From Thermoleophilia bacterium (GTDB lineage Bacteria; Actinomycetota; Thermoleophilia; Gaiellales; Gaiellaceae), in assembly GCA_025929425.1 (NCBI GenBank), contig JAICME010000002.1, forward strand, positions 1-58,621: a DNA stretch of 58,621 nt, written 5' to 3'. Positions 9,579 to 18,641 of the stretch are shown here, piece by piece. Both the position numbers and the translations under genes were made by a program. The notes below the pieces were generated by a model. The model was given only the letters and a program-made list of their open reading frames with translations, did not search any database and was not told where the DNA came from. The stretch's first letter is position 1; each line of letters begins with the position of its first letter.

Positions 9579-10766
9579 TCAGCCGGCGACGCCGGCGTCC
9601 AGGTGCGTCGCCGCCGCCTGGGCAAGGCTCTGCACGTCCGACGCCTGCAACGGCGACGTGCTCGTGAAGAGGGCGAAGTCGCTCGCCTGGCCCCGCGCGA
9701 GACCGACCATCCCGACATAGACCGACTGCGCATTCGCGGAGAACTGGAGGATCTCGCCCGTCGCGTTGTCGCCGATGCTGCTCACGTCGACCGGCGTCAT
9801 GGTGGGCGTGACGCCCAGAAGGGCTCCCAGCTCACTTCCCACGATCGCCTCGTCCAACGAGGTGATGACCATCGCCTCGTTCGCAGTGGCATACCACGCG
9901 ATCTCCTGGGTCAGGTCCTCGAACTGGCCCGCGGGCTTCATGTCCAGCACGTACGCGGAAAGAGCCGCCGAATCGACGAGGTAGGTCTGATCGAGGACGG
10001 TCGCGGTGCCGGTCAGGTCGGAGGTGGTGAGCGTGAGGGTCGACAAATCGGGCCCGCCGGCCGGAGGGCCCGCTTTCAGCGGCGGGAGCAGCTTGACGGG
10101 CTTGCCGCGCAAACGTCCCTTCCCCGCGAGCTGCAAGCGTCGGTCGAGCGTCCGCAACAGCTTCGAGGCCAGGTGCGACGCGGCGGAGAGGGAACCTCCG
10201 GACACACTCACATCGAGTACGTACCTGCCGTCGACGGCCTGCTCGTCCACGCCGACCATTGGCGCAAGGTTCGGGAAGGTGAAAGTCGTCCCGTACCCGA
10301 ACCGGCCCGTCCCGATCGCCGGCACCTTTACCACCTTAAGCGTCACTCCGACTCCGTACTGATGGAGCGACCTGACCTGCGCGGCGTCGTCCTTGCGCCA
10401 GAAGGCGAGCCCCTTCTTCGCGGCCGCCGAGGTCTTGTACTGCTCGACGCCGCTCGCGATCTGCGTGACGCCGGCGCCCCCTGTGAACGGATCGCCGAAC
10501 GTGAGGTCGTAGCCCGTGACGCGTCCGAGGTTCTTGAACGTGGCCGTCGTCCCCGAGGTCGAGTTGCTCGCCGCGGCCGCGTTCGAGACCACGCCCGAGT
10601 CGTGCGTGAGCGCCAGCGACTTGCCGGCCCCGCCGAGAGCGGACTTCGGCAGCGGCACGAGCGGAAGCTCGATGCGGTGCGGGCTACTCGCCAACGCGGC
10701 CGGCACGAGGATCGCGGCGGCGAGCGTCGCGCTGAGCAGAGCAGTCCGGAGCGTCCTAGTGACCAT
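9579..10766 (-). CDS. Secreted hypothetical protein
   Basis: Signal peptide MVTRTLRTALLSATLAAAILVPAALA; no family recognised. Confidence 0.6.
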   Translation of the reverse strand: MVTRTLRTALLSATLAAAILVPAALASSPHRIELPLVPLPKSALGGAGKSLALTHDSGVVSNAAAASNSTSGTTATFKNLGRVTGYDLTFGDPFTGGAGVTQIASGVEQYKTSAAAKKGLAFWRKDDAAQVRSLHQYGVGVTLKVVKVPAIGTGRFGYGTTFTFPNLAPMVGVDEQAVDGRYVLDVSVSGGSLSAASHLASKLLRTLDRRLQLAGKGRLRGKPVKLLPPLKAGPPAGGPDLSTLTLTTSDLTGTATVLDQTYLVDSAALSAYVLDMKPAGQFEDLTQEIAWYATANEAMVITSLDEAIVGSELGALLGVTPTMTPVDVSSIGDNATGEILQFSANAQSVYVGMVGLARGQASDFALFTSTSPLQASDVQSLAQAAATHLDAGVAG

Positions 10767-11412
10767 TGACAGAGAAGTGCATGTAGTCCTTCGTGGAGCC
10801 GAACCAGGAGCCTCCCCAGCCCCAGCCGACCGCGGCGAATGCGCTGCGGACGGCGGACGTCACCATCCCCGGTCGGTGCCACGAGCGCTTCATGTACGAG
10901 ACCGCGGTCTTGTCGCGGGTCATGCCGCACCCGACGTACGGGTTCTCACGCGGGTCGAGGTCGATCGCCTCGCCGAACGCGTGATTCGACCAGTGATGCG
11001 TCGTCGTGGAGCTGCTGCACGGAGAAGCCCCCGCGTTCCGGCACTCGAAGGAGGCCGTGACGTCACCGCTCTTCCACGGGTGCGGGCCGTACGCGGAGGA
11101 GAACGCCCCGTCCCGGATCGGGAACCGCATACGGTAGAGCTTGGCGAAGACCTTCTCGACCGCATACGCGACCTTCTGATTCACGACGATCTGGCCGAAG
11201 TGCGTCTTCCCGTCGAAGCCGTGGTAGCGGTAGCCGACTACGCGGAGCTGCGACATCCAGACGGGGCAGCCGCGATGCCATTCCCGCGCCGCGACGATCG
11301 CCCGCTGTTGGGCGTGCGTGAGCCGCGCGACGCCGGTCTGCGGGGTCGCGCGAGCGGTCGCCGCGCTGACGGCGAAGGCGGCGGTGAGGACGACGACTGC
11401 GGCAATCTTCAT
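10756..11412 (-). CDS. Secreted M15-type (VanY/extensin-like) peptidase
   Basis: Signal peptide; SNHAFGEAIDLDP...DYMHFSVNG zinc-ligand pattern. Confidence 0.75.
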   Translation of the reverse strand: MKIAAVVVLTAAFAVSAATARATPQTGVARLTHAQQRAIVAAREWHRGCPVWMSQLRVVGYRYHGFDGKTHFGQIVVNQKVAYAVEKVFAKLYRMRFPIRDGAFSSAYGPHPWKSGDVTASFECRNAGASPCSSSTTTHHWSNHAFGEAIDLDPRENPYVGCGMTRDKTAVSYMKRSWHRPGMVTSAVRSAFAAVGWGWGGSWFGSTKDYMHFSVNGH

Positions 11413-11449
11413 CCGCCGCCCATGGTGCCAGCGATCGGCCCGGGTCGCT

Positions 11450-12052
11450 CTAGCGCCGCCGCATCGCCGCGAAGGAGTAGCCGCCTTCGAGCATCGCGGG
11501 CGCGCGGGCTGCGAGCCTGTCCGGGCTCGGGATCTCCCAGCCCAGCGAGTCCGCCAGCCGCGTGATCATGTTGAACAAAGCGCAGACGGTCGTCGCGTCG
11601 CGCAGTGCCTCTTTCGAGACACCTGCGGCATACGCGACCTCGGCATCCGCCTCGGTCAGCTCGTCGGGACGCAGCGTCAACACCTCGATGAAGGCGAGCG
11701 CGGCGCGCAGCTCGGGCCGTAGGGGTGCCGTCCGCCAGTCCTCGACGACCGCGTCCCAGACCTCCTTTCCGAGTGCATACGACGCGACCGCGCCGTGGGA
11801 CCCGGCTCAGAACGGACACTGCCGGAGCAGCGACGTGAAGCCCGCGAACAGCTCGCGCTCCCCGGGGCTCCACTCGGAGGGCCCGCGCATCGCGTGGTCC
11901 AGGGCCTCCGAGAACGGTTCGCCGAAGAGCTCCGGCCGGTAGAGCAGCGTCTTGATCACGCCGAGCGGCTCGGCGCCGGTGCCTTCCCGGATGGCTGCGA
12001 GCATCGCGGCCTCCGGGGGCGCATGACCGTCGTCGACGACCGTAAGCCTCAT
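11450..12052 (-). CDS. AhpD/carboxymuconolactone decarboxylase-like protein, probable selenoprotein (in-frame TGA = Sec82)
   Basis: ORFs 11807..12052 and 11450..11683 share one frame; the only stop between them is TGA at 11809..11807; reading it as U gives ERELFAGFTSLLRQC-PF-U-AGSHGAVASYALG, matching the AhpD E-x11-C-x2-C-x3-H motif. Confidence 0.85.
11769..11806 (-). other. Bacterial SECIS-like stem-loop directly downstream of the UGA
   Basis: UGA-G-CCGGG-UCCC-ACGGCGC-GGUC-GCGUCGU-AUGCA-CUCGG: 5-bp lower stem, internal loop, 7-bp upper stem, GGUC apical loop 17 nt after UGA. Confidence 0.75.
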
Positions 12053-12285
12053 CCGATCACCTCGTTGGCGCGGTCGAGTCTCCGCAGGCCCTCGCTGATC
12101 GCCACCGCGACCGTCTGCTCGAAGATCACGTCCTGGGCGAATCCGGCCTCCTCCAGTTCCTCGATGTCCCGGTCGACGACCGCGTACGCCCGGTCGCGTA
12201 CCTTCTCCAGGTACGAGGCCATCTTTGGCGAAGCGGGCGAGGTCGCCGCGACGACGTCTTTCAGCTCTGTCAGGGGATCGGCCAT
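12049..12285 (-). CDS. Small hypothetical protein (78 aa), translationally coupled to the AhpD-like gene
   Basis: ATGA overlap (12049-12052) with downstream gene; MADPLTELKDVVAATSPASPKMASYLEK... Confidence 0.7.
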   Translation of the reverse strand: MADPLTELKDVVAATSPASPKMASYLEKVRDRAYAVVDRDIEELEEAGFAQDVIFEQTVAVAISEGLRRLDRANEVIG

Positions 12286-12295
12286 GCGCCCGATG

Positions 12296-13399
12296 CTAGA
12301 CGCGGTAGGAGACCGTCTCGCGCCGACCCGTCACGCCGGAGCGGACGATCGCGTCGGAGACCTCCGCTGCGCGGTAGCCGTCCTCGAAGTCGGCGCCGTA
12401 CGGCGCCACATCGTGCTCCCCGGCGACCGCCTCCAGGAAGTGGTGGAGCTCGTGGACGAACGTGTCGCCCCAACCGATGATGTGGCCCGGCGGCCACCAG
12501 TGCTCCCAGAACGGATGGTCTCCTTCGGACACGAGCACAGTTTTGAAGCCGCGCGCGCGGTCGCCGTCGCTGCGGAAGACGTGTAACTCGTTCAGCCGTT
12601 CCATGTCGAACGCGAGCGAGCCCTTCGTGCCGTTGATCTCCCACTGGAACGCGTTGCGGCGTCCGTGCGCGAAGCGCGTCGCCTCGAGCGTTCCGACCGA
12701 CCCGTTCGCGAACCCGACCGCCGCCTCGACCGCGTCGTCGACCTCCCGGTCGGGCAGGAAGGTATGTGCGAAGCCGGCGACAGTCTCGATCTCCCCGTTG
12801 AGGTAACGCGCGAGGTCGACCACGTGCGTCATCAGGTCGCCGAGGGCCCCGCTGCCGGCGGCGTTCGCGTCGAAGCGCCAGGTGTCGAGCGAGGGATCGT
12901 CGCCCCAGTCCTGCAGGTAGCGGCCGCGGAAGTGGCGCACCTCCCCGAGCTCGCCCGCGTCAATCATCTCTCGCGCGAGCCGCACCGCCGGGACGAACCG
13001 GTAGTTGAAGGCGCACATGTGCCGGACGCCGGTCGCCGCCACCGCCTGCCAGATCTCGTAGCTTTCGTCCGCGTCGCGGCCGAGCGGTTTCTCGCAGACG
13101 ACGTGCTTGCCCGCTCGCGCCGCGGCGATCGTCGGCTCCGCGTGCAGCGAGTTCGGGCCGCCGTTGTCGAACAGGCCGATGCGGTCGTCCGCGATCAGAT
13201 CTCGCCAGTCGGTGGTCGCGTACTCCCACCCGTAGCGGCGCGCGGCCTCGCCGACGGCCTCTTCGTTCCGGCCTGCGATGCCGATCAGCTCGGGCTCGAG
13301 CGGCGGCGGCCAGGTGATGTAGGAGATCTTCCGGAACGCGTTCGAGTGGGCCTTGCCCATGAAGGCGTAGCCGAGCATCCCCACACCGATCGTCGCCAC
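12296..13399 (-). CDS. Gfo/Idh/MocA family oxidoreductase
   Basis: AGKHVVCEKPLGRDADE and DLMTHVVDLARYL motifs. Confidence 0.9.
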   Translation of the reverse strand: MATIGVGMLGYAFMGKAHSNAFRKISYITWPPPLEPELIGIAGRNEEAVGEAARRYGWEYATTDWRDLIADDRIGLFDNGGPNSLHAEPTIAAARAGKHVVCEKPLGRDADESYEIWQAVAATGVRHMCAFNYRFVPAVRLAREMIDAGELGEVRHFRGRYLQDWGDDPSLDTWRFDANAAGSGALGDLMTHVVDLARYLNGEIETVAGFAHTFLPDREVDDAVEAAVGFANGSVGTLEATRFAHGRRNAFQWEINGTKGSLAFDMERLNELHVFRSDGDRARGFKTVLVSEGDHPFWEHWWPPGHIIGWGDTFVHELHHFLEAVAGEHDVAPYGADFEDGYRAAEVSDAIVRSGVTGRRETVSYRV

Positions 13400-13417
13400 G
13401 TGCGAGATAGTAGGGGC

Positions 13418-14392
13418 GTGGCTCTTCCGGTGAAATGGGGCATCGTCTCCACCGCCGACATCAACCGGAAGGTGATCCCCGGCGCGCACGCGTCGGACAA
13501 GGTCGAGCTCGTCGCGGTCGCCAGTCGCGACCAGGCGCGGGCCGAGGCCTACGCGCGTGAGTGGGAGATCCCACGCGCGTACGGCTCCTACGAGGACCTG
13601 CTCGCCGACCCGGAGATCGAGGCGGTCTACATCTCGCTGCCGAACACGCTGCATGCCGAGTGGTCGATCAAGGCGCTCGATGCGGGCAAGCACGTCCTCT
13701 GCGAGAAGCCGTTCACGCGCCATCCAGAGGAGGTCGAGGCGGCCTTCGACGCGGCCGAGCGAAACGACCGGCTGCTGAGCGAGGCTTTCATGTACCGCCA
13801 CAACCCGCAGACGGCGAAGCTCGTCGAGCTCCTGGGGCTCGGCACGATCGGCGAGCTCCGTTTGATCCGCTCCGCCTTCTCGTACGGACTGTACGACGAG
13901 GAGAACATCCGTCTTCGCACCGACGTCGAGGGCGGCGCTCTGATGGACGTCGGCTGTTACAACGTCTCCGGCTCGCGGTTGCTCGGAGGAGAGGCGGAAC
14001 GGGTCTGGGGCGATGCGTGGTACGGGCCGTCCGGAACGGACTGGGTCTTCACGGGGACGCTGCGCTTCCCCGGCGACGTGCTCGCCACCTTCGACTGTGG
14101 GACGGCCCTCACCGAGCGCGACGAGCTAGAGGCGATCGGCAGCGAGGGCTCTCTCTTCCTCGACGACCCGTGGCATTGCGACGTCCCCGTCATCGAGCAC
14201 CGCCGCGGCGACGGCGTGGAGCGGATCGAGCTCGCGCCCGTCGACTCCTACCGACTCGAGCTCGAGAACCTGAGCGACGGGATCCGTGGCGAGGCCGAGC
14301 TGCTGCTCGGACGAGACGACGCCACCGCGCAGGCGAGAACGCTCGAAGCGCTGCATCGCTCGGCGACAACCAGCGCCGCGGTCGATCTCTGA
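13418..14392 (+). CDS. Gfo/Idh/MocA family oxidoreductase
   Basis: DAGKHVLCEKPFTRHPEE and GGALMDVGCYNV motifs; GTG start. Confidence 0.9.
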   Translation: MALPVKWGIVSTADINRKVIPGAHASDKVELVAVASRDQARAEAYAREWEIPRAYGSYEDLLADPEIEAVYISLPNTLHAEWSIKALDAGKHVLCEKPFTRHPEEVEAAFDAAERNDRLLSEAFMYRHNPQTAKLVELLGLGTIGELRLIRSAFSYGLYDEENIRLRTDVEGGALMDVGCYNVSGSRLLGGEAERVWGDAWYGPSGTDWVFTGTLRFPGDVLATFDCGTALTERDELEAIGSEGSLFLDDPWHCDVPVIEHRRGDGVERIELAPVDSYRLELENLSDGIRGEAELLLGRDDATAQARTLEALHRSATTSAAVDL

Positions 14393-14438
14393 ACCACATT
14401 TTCAATCCGTCTCGAGGGCAATACCATGGGGCGGGCGA

Positions 14439-17400
14439 ATGAGCGCGCATGCCGCACCGGCGCCTTCAGGCCTCACCTTCACGATCCGCGGCACGCCGTA
14501 CCCGGTGCTGCTTCCGAGCCTTCGCGACCCGCGGCTCCATCTGGCCGCGACCATCATCTCTCTTCAGGCGATCGGGCAGGTCGGCTTCAACTTCGAGGTC
14601 TCGATCGCTCAGATCCTGCTGGCACTCGGCACCTGCGCCCTCCTCGAGGTCGCCATCGCGATGCGCGCCCAGCGCGTCATCCTTTGGCCGGCCAGCGCGA
14701 TGCTGACGGGGAACGGCGTCGCGTTCGTGCTGCGCGTCCCCGGAACTGCGCATGGCGACTGGTGGAGCCTCAAGGGCTGGTGGATCTTCGTCGGAACGGC
14801 CGCAGCCGCGTTGCTCTCGAAGTACGTCATCCGCCGGCGCGGTGAGCACGTCTTCAACCCGTCGAACATCGGGCTCGTCATCTGCTTTCTCGCGCTCGGC
14901 CGGAACCGCGCGGCGCCGCTCGACTTCTGGTGGGGTCCGACGTCGGTCTGGCTCGCGCTCGCGCTCGCGGTCATCGTTACGGGCGGCTTCGCCATCCTCG
15001 GGCGGCTGAAGCTCCTGCGAGTGGCGGTCGGCTTCTGGGTCTCGTTCGCCGCCGCGATCGGAGTGCTCGCGCTCGCCGGACACACGATGACCGCGCGCTG
15101 GCACCTCGGCCCGATCTCCGGCTTCCACCTGTGGTGGGTGCTTGTGAGCTCGCCCGAGGTTCTCGTGTTCCTCTTCTTCATGATCACCGACCCGAAGACC
15201 GCACCGCGCTCCTCGACCGGCCGGCTCGCCTATGCGATCTCGCTCGGGCTGCTAGCCGGTGTGCTGATCGCGCCTACGACGTCCGAGTTCGCCGCCAAGG
15301 TAGCCCTCCTCGGAGCGCTGGCTCTCGTCTGCCTCGCGCTGCCGCTGCTGCGGCTGATCCCGGTTCCGCTCGAGCGGCGGCTCGTTGTCGGCCTCGCCTC
15401 GGCTGCCGTCGCAGTGGCCGCGGCGGCGATCGTGATCGGCAACGCGCCGGCCGTCGCGACTGCCTCACCCACGCTGCACTCAGGGCGTCTCCCGCCGATC
15501 ACGATCCTCCCGGGGCAGGGCGTCCAGACGAAGCTGGATCTCGGCACGGCGCAACTCATCGTCCAAGACCTGATCGCAGCGAGCCCTTCCGCGGGCTCCG
15601 GAGCGCTCCGGATCTGGCTCGTCCAGGGCGCGGAGCAGGGCCCGCCGACCGCAACAGTGCAGCGGGCGGGGCTCTCGTATCACCTTCACCAGATCCCGGA
15701 CGGGCACTGGGCGCTCCCCTCGGCGACACCCACGATCGCCCTCCGGCCGACGCCGTTGAGCACGGCGCTACGCGGCACGCACCTGACCGACGTGGCACCG
15801 GCCGTCGGTCTGGACTTCCGGCAGGACTCGTTCCGCTACGGGGTCTCGAACGAGTACACGGCAATGATGGGCGGCGGAGTCTGCTGGCTGGACTACAACG
15901 GCGACGGCTGGGAGGACCTGTTCGCCGTCAACTCGTACGCGAGTGCCGACGCGGCACGGTGGAAAGGGCACGGCGGCCTCCCGCGCTCACAGCTGTTCGA
16001 GAACGTGCACGGGCACTTTCGCGACGTCACCGCGAGAGCCCATGCCGGTCTGCAGGCACAGGGCGACGGCTGCGCCGCGGCCGATCTCGATGGCGACGGC
16101 CGGCCGGAGCTGATCGTGACGACGACGACCGGGATCAAGCTGCTCTGGAACGACGGCAACGACACCTTCACCGAGGGCGCCCGGCGGGCCGGCCTGGTCG
16201 CAGCGGGCTGGTACACCGGAGTCGCGGTGGCGGACGTCAACGGCGACGGTCGCCCGGACGTCTTCGTCGCCGGCTATGCGCGCCCGTACGACTCGGTGCC
16301 GAACTCGCTCGCCGGTTTCCCTACGAACCTCGTCGGGGTTCGCGACCTCCTCTACCTGAACGAGGGGAACGGCCCGAACGGCCGCGCCCGCTTCCGTGAA
16401 GTGGGAGTGCAGGCCGGTCTCGAGGCATCCGGGTTCTCGCACGGTCTCGGCGCAACCTTCCTCGACGTGAACGGCGACGGTCGTCCCGACCTCTACGTCG
16501 CGAACGACGAGGATCCGAACCAGCTTTACGTCAACGTTCCCTGGCCGGGCGGGGCGAAGGCCGACCCGGCGGGTCTCGGGTTCCGCTTCGAGAACCGCGC
16601 CGCGATTTCGGGAGTGGCCGATCCCTATGCCGGCATGGGCGTCGCCGTCGACGGCGCCGCGGACTCGCAACGACTGTTCGTCACGAACTCCCGGAACGAG
16701 CCATCGGCGGCGTTCAGCAAGACGATCTCGTCCTCGTTCTCGAACGCGCGACCGGACTTCGACCCGGCGCTCGGAGCGACTTTCGCCGGCTGGGGCGACT
16801 CCTTCGTAGACCTCGCCAACTCGGGGCGATCCGACCTCGTGGTCGCGACGGGCGGCATCCCCGTGACGAGCCTGCAGACGGACGCAGGGCCGGTGAAGGT
16901 CGTCGCCCCGCTCTCCGACCGGCGCGGCACCGACTACGGCCTCGCGCGGGGCATCGCACCAGGTGGCCTGCGCGTCAACGGGCGCGGTCTCGCGGCTGCC
17001 GATGTCGACAACGACGGCCGCATGGAGATCGCGGTCAACTCGATCGGCGGGAAGCTCCTCCTCCTGAAGGCGGCCGGGCCGAGCGGCCACTGGCTCGACG
17101 TGGAGCTCTCGCGCTTCACTCCGGGGGCGACGGTGACGGTCGATGTGGGCAGGAAGCGGCTTTCGCAGGAGGTTCGCGCCGGGAGCAGCTACCTCTCGTC
17201 CGAGGACGAGCGCGTGCATTTCGGACTGGGCGTCGACGCGAGGGTCTCGCGCCTGACGGTGCGCTATCCGTGGGGCGCTTGGAGCGTCCTGCACGACGTC
17301 CACGCCGACCGGATCGTCGAAGTGGCGGTTCCGCCGTTTCGTGCTCGGCACGCCACGCCCCCCTCCCGTCTGTGCCGTCGGCCGACCGCCCATGGCACGG

Positions 17401-18641
17401 TCGCGACAATCTGGGACAGGACAGCGGTCGAGATGCTCCGCTCGGGAGCGGCGAGCGAGCCGGTTCAGGCGCGCGATCTCTTCGACCTGTCCAGCGCGAT
17501 GTGGAAGGCCTGGAACGCGACCGGGCCAAAGACCGCCTCTGCTGCGATCAGCTATGCCGCGTATCGCCTGCTTCTCTGGCAGGCGTCGTTCAATTCGAAC
17601 CTGAGCAGGACGTTCGCGCTGCTCACGAACGAGATGCGCGCCCTCTGCTATTCGCCGGACTTCACCGCCACGGGAGGAAGCTCGCCCGCCGCGCTGGGCA
17701 ACCGGATCGCAGCCGCCGCGATCGCGGCGGGCGCACACGACGGCTCGAACGAGGCGCTCCACTACGCCGATCCGACTTTCACGCCGCGCAACCAACCGCT
17801 GATCGTCCCCGCAGCCGGCTCTACGGTCCATGACGCGACGTTCTGGCAGCCCCTCGCGCTCGGCACAGTCCAGCCGCACAGCCTGACCGCCACTCCGTCG
17901 AAGGTTCAGGCGTTCGTCGGTGCGCAGTGGGGTCATGTCCGCAGCTTCGCGCTCCCCCACTCGAAACGCGGGCTTCCCCTGGGCCCCGGTGTGCTGCCGC
18001 TCGGCGATCCTTCCGGCCCCGGGTACAAGCAAGCCGCCCTTGCCGTACTTCGGGCGACGTCCGGGCGAGGCGCGGGACCGCGGTCGTGGACTCCGCTCGA
18101 CTGGAACTCACTCGCTACGCGCGACGCGTCCGGCGATCTCGCCCGAGACGTTCGTCTCTACCTCGGCCTCGACGCGGCACTGAACGACGCTGCCGTAGCC
18201 ACGTGGGGAGCGAAACGGATCTACGACGGACCGAGGCCGATCTCGATGATCCGCTATCTCGCGTTCCAGGGCCAGTCCAGCCACCCCGACGAGGCGCACT
18301 GGAGCGCCGACGGCCTGCCGACCGTTCCGGGGCTGGTCGTGCTGCGCGGCGGCACGATCCAGGTGCTCTCGAACGGCCACTGGATCGAGGGCGCAAGGTG
18401 GTCACCTCCCGCAGCCACGCCCGCCTCGCCCGGCAGCGTCGCCGAGAGCAGCGCATTCGCCTACGCCGCGGGAAAGGTGTTGACCGCACTCACGGGACAC
18501 GCCTACACAGGGAAGATGCGAGCGGCGAGCGCGGCTCCGCTCGCAGCCGGAATCGATCTCCCAGCGGATGTGACGGCAGGACGCAAAATCGGCGAGCGCG
18601 TCGCGGAGCTCGTGCTCCGCAAGCTCCGCGCATACCGCTAG
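14439..18641 (+). CDS. Multidomain protein: RnfD/NqrB-like membrane domain + FG-GAP/VCBS repeats + ASPIC/UnbV + vanadium-haloperoxidase-like C-terminus
   Basis: Uninterrupted 1400-aa ORF; N-terminal TM block with FNPSNIGLVICF and FFMITDPKTAP; repeated DxNGDGRPD; RAGSSYLSSEDERVHFGLG; C-terminal KRIYDGPRPISMIRYLA. Confidence 0.85.
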   Translation: MSAHAAPAPSGLTFTIRGTPYPVLLPSLRDPRLHLAATIISLQAIGQVGFNFEVSIAQILLALGTCALLEVAIAMRAQRVILWPASAMLTGNGVAFVLRVPGTAHGDWWSLKGWWIFVGTAAAALLSKYVIRRRGEHVFNPSNIGLVICFLALGRNRAAPLDFWWGPTSVWLALALAVIVTGGFAILGRLKLLRVAVGFWVSFAAAIGVLALAGHTMTARWHLGPISGFHLWWVLVSSPEVLVFLFFMITDPKTAPRSSTGRLAYAISLGLLAGVLIAPTTSEFAAKVALLGALALVCLALPLLRLIPVPLERRLVVGLASAAVAVAAAAIVIGNAPAVATASPTLHSGRLPPITILPGQGVQTKLDLGTAQLIVQDLIAASPSAGSGALRIWLVQGAEQGPPTATVQRAGLSYHLHQIPDGHWALPSATPTIALRPTPLSTALRGTHLTDVAPAVGLDFRQDSFRYGVSNEYTAMMGGGVCWLDYNGDGWEDLFAVNSYASADAARWKGHGGLPRSQLFENVHGHFRDVTARAHAGLQAQGDGCAAADLDGDGRPELIVTTTTGIKLLWNDGNDTFTEGARRAGLVAAGWYTGVAVADVNGDGRPDVFVAGYARPYDSVPNSLAGFPTNLVGVRDLLYLNEGNGPNGRARFREVGVQAGLEASGFSHGLGATFLDVNGDGRPDLYVANDEDPNQLYVNVPWPGGAKADPAGLGFRFENRAAISGVADPYAGMGVAVDGAADSQRLFVTNSRNEPSAAFSKTISSSFSNARPDFDPALGATFAGWGDSFVDLANSGRSDLVVATGGIPVTSLQTDAGPVKVVAPLSDRRGTDYGLARGIAPGGLRVNGRGLAAADVDNDGRMEIAVNSIGGKLLLLKAAGPSGHWLDVELSRFTPGATVTVDVGRKRLSQEVRAGSSYLSSEDERVHFGLGVDARVSRLTVRYPWGAWSVLHDVHADRIVEVAVPPFRARHATPPSRLCRRPTAHGTVATIWDRTAVEMLRSGAASEPVQARDLFDLSSAMWKAWNATGPKTASAAISYAAYRLLLWQASFNSNLSRTFALLTNEMRALCYSPDFTATGGSSPAALGNRIAAAAIAAGAHDGSNEALHYADPTFTPRNQPLIVPAAGSTVHDATFWQPLALGTVQPHSLTATPSKVQAFVGAQWGHVRSFALPHSKRGLPLGPGVLPLGDPSGPGYKQAALAVLRATSGRGAGPRSWTPLDWNSLATRDASGDLARDVRLYLGLDAALNDAAVATWGAKRIYDGPRPISMIRYLAFQGQSSHPDEAHWSADGLPTVPGLVVLRGGTIQVLSNGHWIEGARWSPPAATPASPGSVAESSAFAYAAGKVLTALTGHAYTGKMRAASAAPLAAGIDLPADVTAGRKIGERVAELVLRKLRAYR

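Noticed and set aside
11450-12052. Ordinary nonsense pseudogene explanation for the AhpD-like gene
   Set aside because: The stop is TGA, lies exactly on the redox Cys position and is followed by a GGUC-loop hairpin; downstream coding shows no decay. Still needs machinery confirmation
15987-18032. 681-aa minus-strand ORF
   Set aside because: Antisense to the well-supported multidomain CDS; Arg/Ala/Asp-rich composition typical of shadow ORFs in high-GC DNA
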